Source of the DNA: Nemertoderma westbladi | Taxonomy: Eukaryota > Xenacoelomorpha > Nemertodermatida > Nemertodermatidae | NCBI GenBank assembly: GCA_032718475.1 | Contig: JAUCBJ010002798.1 | Location: 1 to 48,134 of the forward strand | Reading direction: 5' to 3' | DNA length: 48,134 bases | Shown: positions 43,737 to 48,134 of the stretch, piece by piece | Layout of the letters: each line of letters begins with the position of its first letter | How positions within the stretch are numbered: the stretch's first letter is position 1 | Made by a program: the position numbers and the translations under genes | The notes under the pieces: generated by a model | Databases searched by the model: none | Told to the model about the DNA's origin: nothing | Seen by the model: the letters and a program-made list of their open reading frames with translations, nothing else

Positions 43737-44447
43737 GGGGGAGGTACACCATTTTCGGACAACTCTTCGATTTATCACTCTCAGCGTTTCAAAATTGTTT
43801 GGTTTTGGCTAAAATTTGGCATATAGATGCCTAAGATGCTATTCTACATGACAGGTCAGAAAATTTTTTTTTTTCGCTATTTAATATTAGTTAATACTAG
43901 TTAACAACAAAAAAAACTTGGTTGCGCTTTAAACCCTAAGGCTTTTATAGTTTTGAACCTAATCACATGAAAGTTTTTTTATATGATAGATCAAAGATGG
44001 GGCAACATAACTATCAGGCGAAATTTTGTTAAAATAATTCTGCACCGCTAGGTGGCGCTGCAAATTTATGCAAATTTTTAGGTTTTTTATAAATAGTATT
44101 AAATTTTATTAACAAAAAATTTCGAAAAGTTGTCTGATACTTTTATGCAGGGTGGCTATCTAGACACCCACAGGAAGTCTCAGACAAATTACTCAAAAAT
44201 TGTAGAAGTAGTAGGGTTTTGAAGTTGACAATTTCATGAAAAAAATATTTGGAGATAATCGACCTTTCATTATACATAGTAATAGTAATTTCAATAGGAT
44301 TCCCTAAATTAAAATGTAGATAACATGAAAACTAAAAGAGCTATTACATAGCGGTTTTCAGATTTGTAAACACCATTCAATGGTGCATTATAATAGACCA
44401 TAAAAAAAATTTCGACATATTTTGGACCAAAATGGTGTACCCCCCCC
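43737..44447. mobile_element. TTAA-flanked non-autonomous element, complete copy
   Basis: A 711-bp element with TTAA on both sides (43733-43736 and 44448-44451). The terminal inverted repeat is about 20 bp: the left end reads GGGGGAGGTACACCATTTT and the right end, on the other strand, GGGGGGGGTACACCATTTT. There is no coding capacity. It shares a 20-bp core word (44350-44369, inverted) with the element at 774-1648 and is a diverged full-length relative of the copy at 45364. It carries CCGCTAGGTGGCGCT at 44045-44059. Confidence 0.8.
44045..44059 (+). promoter_or_regulatory. CTCF-like motif in the TTAA element
   Basis: CCGCTAGGTGGCGCT fits the CTCF core CCASYAGRKGGCRSY at 14 of 15 positions. 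The same 15 bases are intact in the second element copy at 45677-45691. Binding is inferred, not shown. Confidence 0.4.
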
Positions 44448-44451
44448 TTAA

Positions 44452-45103
44452 TTAGAAAATAAATATATAATTTTAGCCAATACCATCAATAAATTATTAT
44501 AGCTGTTAAATGTGACGACTAACGCAATAGTATGTTATTAATAACTTTACACCATCTCCCTTAATACAACAACCATTTTTAGGTGATCGAAGGAGGAATT
44601 TTGGTATGATGATAGTTCGACAACTTTTCTTGCTTGGCAGAGCCGGATTTTTCTTTTCTGAGCCATTGTGATACAACAAATCGTTAAAAATCGTATATTT
44701 GGCAATATTTAGCCCCTGTATATTAATCATGAAATATTTGTTGAAATATTTCGATGGAATATTTTTTCCTGTCGATTACATATTCACCAGATACAGCAGA
44801 AGAGCTCAGTTTAAGGCTAGGTAAATGCTATAGCACAGGCATACCGTACCTAAACTGCTAGGCTAGTGGCTGACTGGGTGAGCACCAAACTGAAAGTTTT
44901 TAGATACGGTCTACTGGACATGTTTGAAGAGACAATTTTGTTGTCACTTTTTTTTTAAACACATAATTTAAGGATGGCCCCAACTAAATTCATGGTATGT
45001 GTCCCAAACGAATAAAACCTATCGTGCGTTTAGTTGGAAGGATATTAACTTTTTACTTTTTTAGCAACTCGTAATATTTAGTTATTGTTTTTTAATGTTT
45101 CAG
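44452..45103. other. End of the 18.1 kb receptor intron
   Basis: Intron sequence between a TTAA element and the exon at 45104. A 74-codon minus-strand frame (44506-44730) shows no recognisable features. The acceptor is TTAATGTTTCAG. Confidence 0.45.
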
Positions 45104-45218
45104 TTTTCGGTTGATAATTTGGAATCGGCAACCAATTATTCTTTTTCCCTGCAAGCTTTCTCGAGGACTGGAAAGAGCGAACTGAGTAAACCCGTGGTTG
45201 CATCAACTTTAACATCTG
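45104..45218 (+). CDS. Ig/FN3 receptor, exon: second part of FN3 domain 3
   Basis: The exon is bounded by ATGTTTCAG and GTTAGT, 115 bp, phase 0 to phase 1. It reads FSVDNLESATNYSFSLQAFS then RTGKSELSKPVVASTLTSG, exactly the missing E-to-G strands of the FN3 domain begun at 26785. This shows that 26955-45103 is an intron of 18,149 bp which contains the entire BIG gene. Further exons (more FN3 repeats and, if LAR-like, membrane and phosphatase domains) must lie beyond the window. Confidence 0.85.
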
Positions 45219-45298
45219 GTTAGTTTGTGAATAATAAGTGAATAATTACAGATAGGCTATTATTTATTAAAGATTTCATACAAGACGTCCGACTGACC

Positions 45299-45376
45299 GG
45301 GGGGTGGGGGGGGGGGGGGGGGGGACAAACACAGTGAGACTTGGCCACCAACAAACTGAGTTAGGGGGGGGGGGGG
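45299..45376 (+). repeat. Two long G runs
   Basis: Runs of 6 and 19 G (45299-45324, split by one T) and of 13 G (45364-45376). The second is the left end of a TTAA-type element. They can form G-quadruplexes. Confidence 0.8.
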
Positions 45377-45943
45377 TACACCATTTCGGACAACTCATCG
45401 ATTTATCAATCAGCGATTTAAAATTGTTTGGTTTTGTCTATAATTTGGAATTTAGGTACCTAAGATGCTATTCTACATGACAGGTCAGAAAAAAATTATT
45501 TTTCGCTATTTAATATTAGTTAATACTAGTTAACTTTTAAGTTAACTTAGTTGCGCTTAAAACCCTTAAAACCCTTTTACGGTTTTGAATCTAATCACAT
45601 GAACGTTTGTTTACAAGATAGATCAAAGATGGGGCAACATAACTATCAGGCGAAATTTTGTGAAAATAATTCTTCACCGCTAGGTGGCGCTGCAAATTTA
45701 TGCTAAATTGTTAGGTTTGTTATAAATAGTATTAAATTTTATTAACAAAAAAATTCGAAAAGTTGTCTGATACTTTTATGCAGTGTGGCTATCTAGACAC
45801 CCTCAGAAATGTTTAGAATGCTGAAAAATTTTAGAAATTTGCAGTTGACAATTTCATAAAAAATATTTGGAGATAATCGGCCTTTCATTATACATTGTAA
45901 TAGTAATTTCAATAGGACTCCCTAAATTAAAATTGTTATAACT
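45364..45943. mobile_element. TTAA-type element, second copy, cut by a LINE
   Basis: Starting with a G13 run and GTACACCATTT, it follows the element at 43737 closely in the same orientation up to the part equivalent to about 44325, where the 3' tail of the minus-strand RTE-like LINE begins. The left flank reads TTA followed by G, so the TTAA duplication is not perfect. The remaining right end may lie beyond the LINE, outside the window. The CTCF-like motif is at 45677-45691. Confidence 0.8.
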
Positions 45944-48134
45944 TACTACTACTAGGTCGAGCGAACTCGGACAGTGGAAATGAGATCCTTCCAGGCTTCC
46001 CGATTCTCCATAGTTGTCGCAATTTCGTTTCTCCCAAGTTCAGTATCCCTTTCAAGTTGATCTATATATGTTATGGCAGGTCGTCCACGACTACGCTTTC
46101 CATGAGTTGGTTGCCAGAGAAGTAGATCTGGTATGACCTCGTCTTTACTTCGCCAGCAGTGCCCACTGAATCTTAATCTGCGTTCACGGAGGGTGGTTGA
46201 TACAGGTGGTATTGTACCATAAAGCTCGGCGTTTGTCATGTGTTGTCTCCAGCTGATGTTTAGGGCTGCCCTTAGTAGTCTTGTGTAGCAACCATCAATT
46301 CGTTGTTCAAGTGATTTAGTCAGTGTCCAGGTCTCACCCCCGTATAAAAATACACTTTCCACTGTGGCTCGAAAGAACTTGGTCTTCAGGTGCCTGGAGA
46401 GATCTGATTTCCAGATGGTATCCATTTTTGATAGAGCTACCCAAGCCTTTGCTTTCCTAACTTCTATGTCCTTTTTGCTACTCTCTATCCATGATCCAAG
46501 GTACTGGAAGTCATCGACCTGCCTTAGTTGATTATTATCAATGGTTGTCAAGTTTCCATCAACATTAAAGGTCATGAATTCGGTCTTGGTAGCATTTATA
46601 TGCAATCCAACCTCCTTAGCAGCCCTCTCCACTTTATTTAGTAGAAGCTGTGCATCTGCTAGCGTATTAGAGAGCAGGGCGATGTCATCCGCAAAGTCGG
46701 TGTCTGTGACTGTAGTTGCCGGATATCTACTACTTCTGCGTTCTTGAAGTGTGAATCCCAGATCTTCACCCTTTGTGGCCGTCCTCATTGCGTAATCCAG
46801 CACAATTACAAATAGTAATGGTGCTAATGTGTCACCTTGCAGTACGCCAGCCAGGATTGAGAAAAACTCAGTTTCACCATCTGGTGAGAGTACCTGCGCT
46901 TCTGTGTCACAATATAGCAATCCAATGCCAGCAACAATTACTTCTGGTATTCCATAAGCTCTTAGGATTTCAAGCATTTTACCTCTATGGATGGAGTCGA
47001 ATGCCTTCTTGAAGTCCACAAAAGTCATGACTGCGGGGAGATTCTTTGACTTAATTCCTTCAATCAGTCTCCGTAGTGCAAGTATCTGAGCTATTGTTGA
47101 TCTACTTGGTCGAAATCCGTTTTGGCTCTTACGCAGTAGTTTCTCTATGTGAGGCCTAATCCTATATAGAATCATTTTATTGTATATTTTGGCAGCTACC
47201 ACAAGCAGACAGATCCCACGATAGTTTGTTGGTATGCCGAGGTCTCCTTTCTTGGGGAGAGGCTTTAGTTGACCTTTAGTCCAAATTGGTGGTGGCTTTT
47301 CCCCTTTTAACATCCGGTTGCAAACATTCAATAATGGTCTATTTAGCACTCCGGTTTTCCATACCTCCGCTGGGATTTCATCTAATCCACTCGCTTTATT
47401 ATTGGACATGCTTTTAATGCTTCTTTGGAGTTCGGCAGGTGTGAAGTCCCCTGTTTCTATAGGTAGTGTCTTGTCATATATTTTCCTTGTAGGGCTGACC
47501 TCGATGTTTGGTGGCTGCCCAAGCAAGTTGCTGAAGTGATTTTTCCACTTCCCAACACGTTCTTCAGGACTATCGGCTTTGAGGCGCCCCTTTGCACAAC
47601 TTTTCCGACCAGATACCTCATTTACAGTTTGCCAGGTAAGTCTTGATTGTTGCTGTATGTGAGCAGTTGTAATTGCTTCAGTTTTATCCTGTATGTACTT
47701 TTCCTGGCTGATGTTGTAGGCCAATTTAAGATCGTCCTTAGCTTTCTCAACCTTGTTAATGTTTTCGGTTGTTGGTTGTTCGGTTTTAACTTTGTAGGCT
47801 ATCTTAAGATCTTCTCTCTTACAAGTAACCTCAGAGTTTTGCCATGGCACATACTGTTTTCGTTTAGGTTTCTGGGGGATATGCCTCTTAGCTGATTCCT
47901 TGTGGGCTGTTATTATATTCTGGTATATTGAATCGGTGGATTGGTCTTCATCCATTGACTGAAGTGCTTCAAAGCGGTTTTGAACTTCTACTGTATAAGC
48001 ATCCTTTACAGCATTGTCAGTTCTGAGTTTCTCCCAGTCATAGTTGATTTGCTTGCTTGTCCTGGGTTTGCTGGCTCTCAAACTGAGTCTGATCTCTGCA
48101 GTCACAATTATTCTGTGGTCCGAACCAATTAGGT
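45944..48134 (-). mobile_element. RTE-like LINE (family A), intact ORF running off the window
   Basis: A minus-strand frame is open from its stop at 45952 to the window edge with no interruption. At the edge it holds SDHR (48123-48112), the last catalytic motif of the apurinic-type endonuclease, so the true start is outside the window. A linker follows, then the reverse transcriptase: NKASGLDEIPAEVWK, LKPLPKKGDLGIPTNYRGIC, SQNGFRPSRSTIAQILALRR, VDFKKAFDSI, GVLQGDTLAPLLF and the catalytic FADD box at 46695-46684. The thumb and conserved tail follow (RRLRFSGHCWRSKDEVIPDL, GKRSRGRPAITYIDQL). There is no RNase H domain. The 3' tail is a short TAG/TAA triplet run, as in RTE elements. The lack of disablement suggests recent activity. 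Confidence 0.9.

Overview
This window looks like nuclear DNA of an invertebrate metazoan. It has introns with GT-AG borders, AT-rich non-coding DNA around GC-richer exons, several non-LTR retrotransposons and about 11 kb of minisatellite. The phylum cannot be settled from the sequence alone. Three gene families are recognisable. (1) A large plus-strand gene runs through almost the whole window and beyond both ends. Its eight visible exons (4670-45218) encode half an Ig domain, one complete Ig domain and three fibronectin III domains, with matching intron phases throughout. The order and linker wording are most like Ig2-Ig3-FN3-1-2-3 of LAR-type receptor tyrosine phosphatases. (2) An intronless minus-strand ARPC2 (Arp2/3 complex 34 kDa subunit) lies at 25459-26373. 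(3) A complete three-exon plus-strand BIG/ARFGEF (Sec7-family Arf exchange factor) lies at 31820-40729.

Layout: 1-3057 is a foldback-like pair of head-to-head copies of a retroelement. One copy carries a dead reverse transcriptase split by a TTAA-flanked element. 3058-14858 holds six receptor exons with three minisatellites between them. 14859-26784 is an 11.9 kb receptor intron containing a decayed CR1/Jockey-like LINE, a deleted RTE-like copy, a BamHI-site-rich minisatellite, small ORFs and ARPC2. 26955-45103 is an 18.1 kb receptor intron containing the whole BIG gene in the same orientation. After the last visible exon (45104-45218) come a second copy of a TTAA-type element and an RTE-like LINE whose 717-codon ORF is intact and leaves the window.

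The most striking pattern concerns RNA processing signals. Two minisatellites start exactly at exon/intron borders and multiply the 5' splice site: 48 donors at exact 58-bp spacing in the receptor gene, and roughly 110 CAG|GTGAGT donors at 21-bp spacing inside the Sec7 coding region of BIG. A third array just past the BIG stop codon carries an ATTAAA hexamer in most of its roughly 40 units. The nesting of ARPC2 and BIG inside receptor introns, and the CTCF-like motif kept in both copies of the TTAA element, also deserve a check. Many open frames in the arrays are by-products of repeat periods or of lack of stops and are not annotated as genes.
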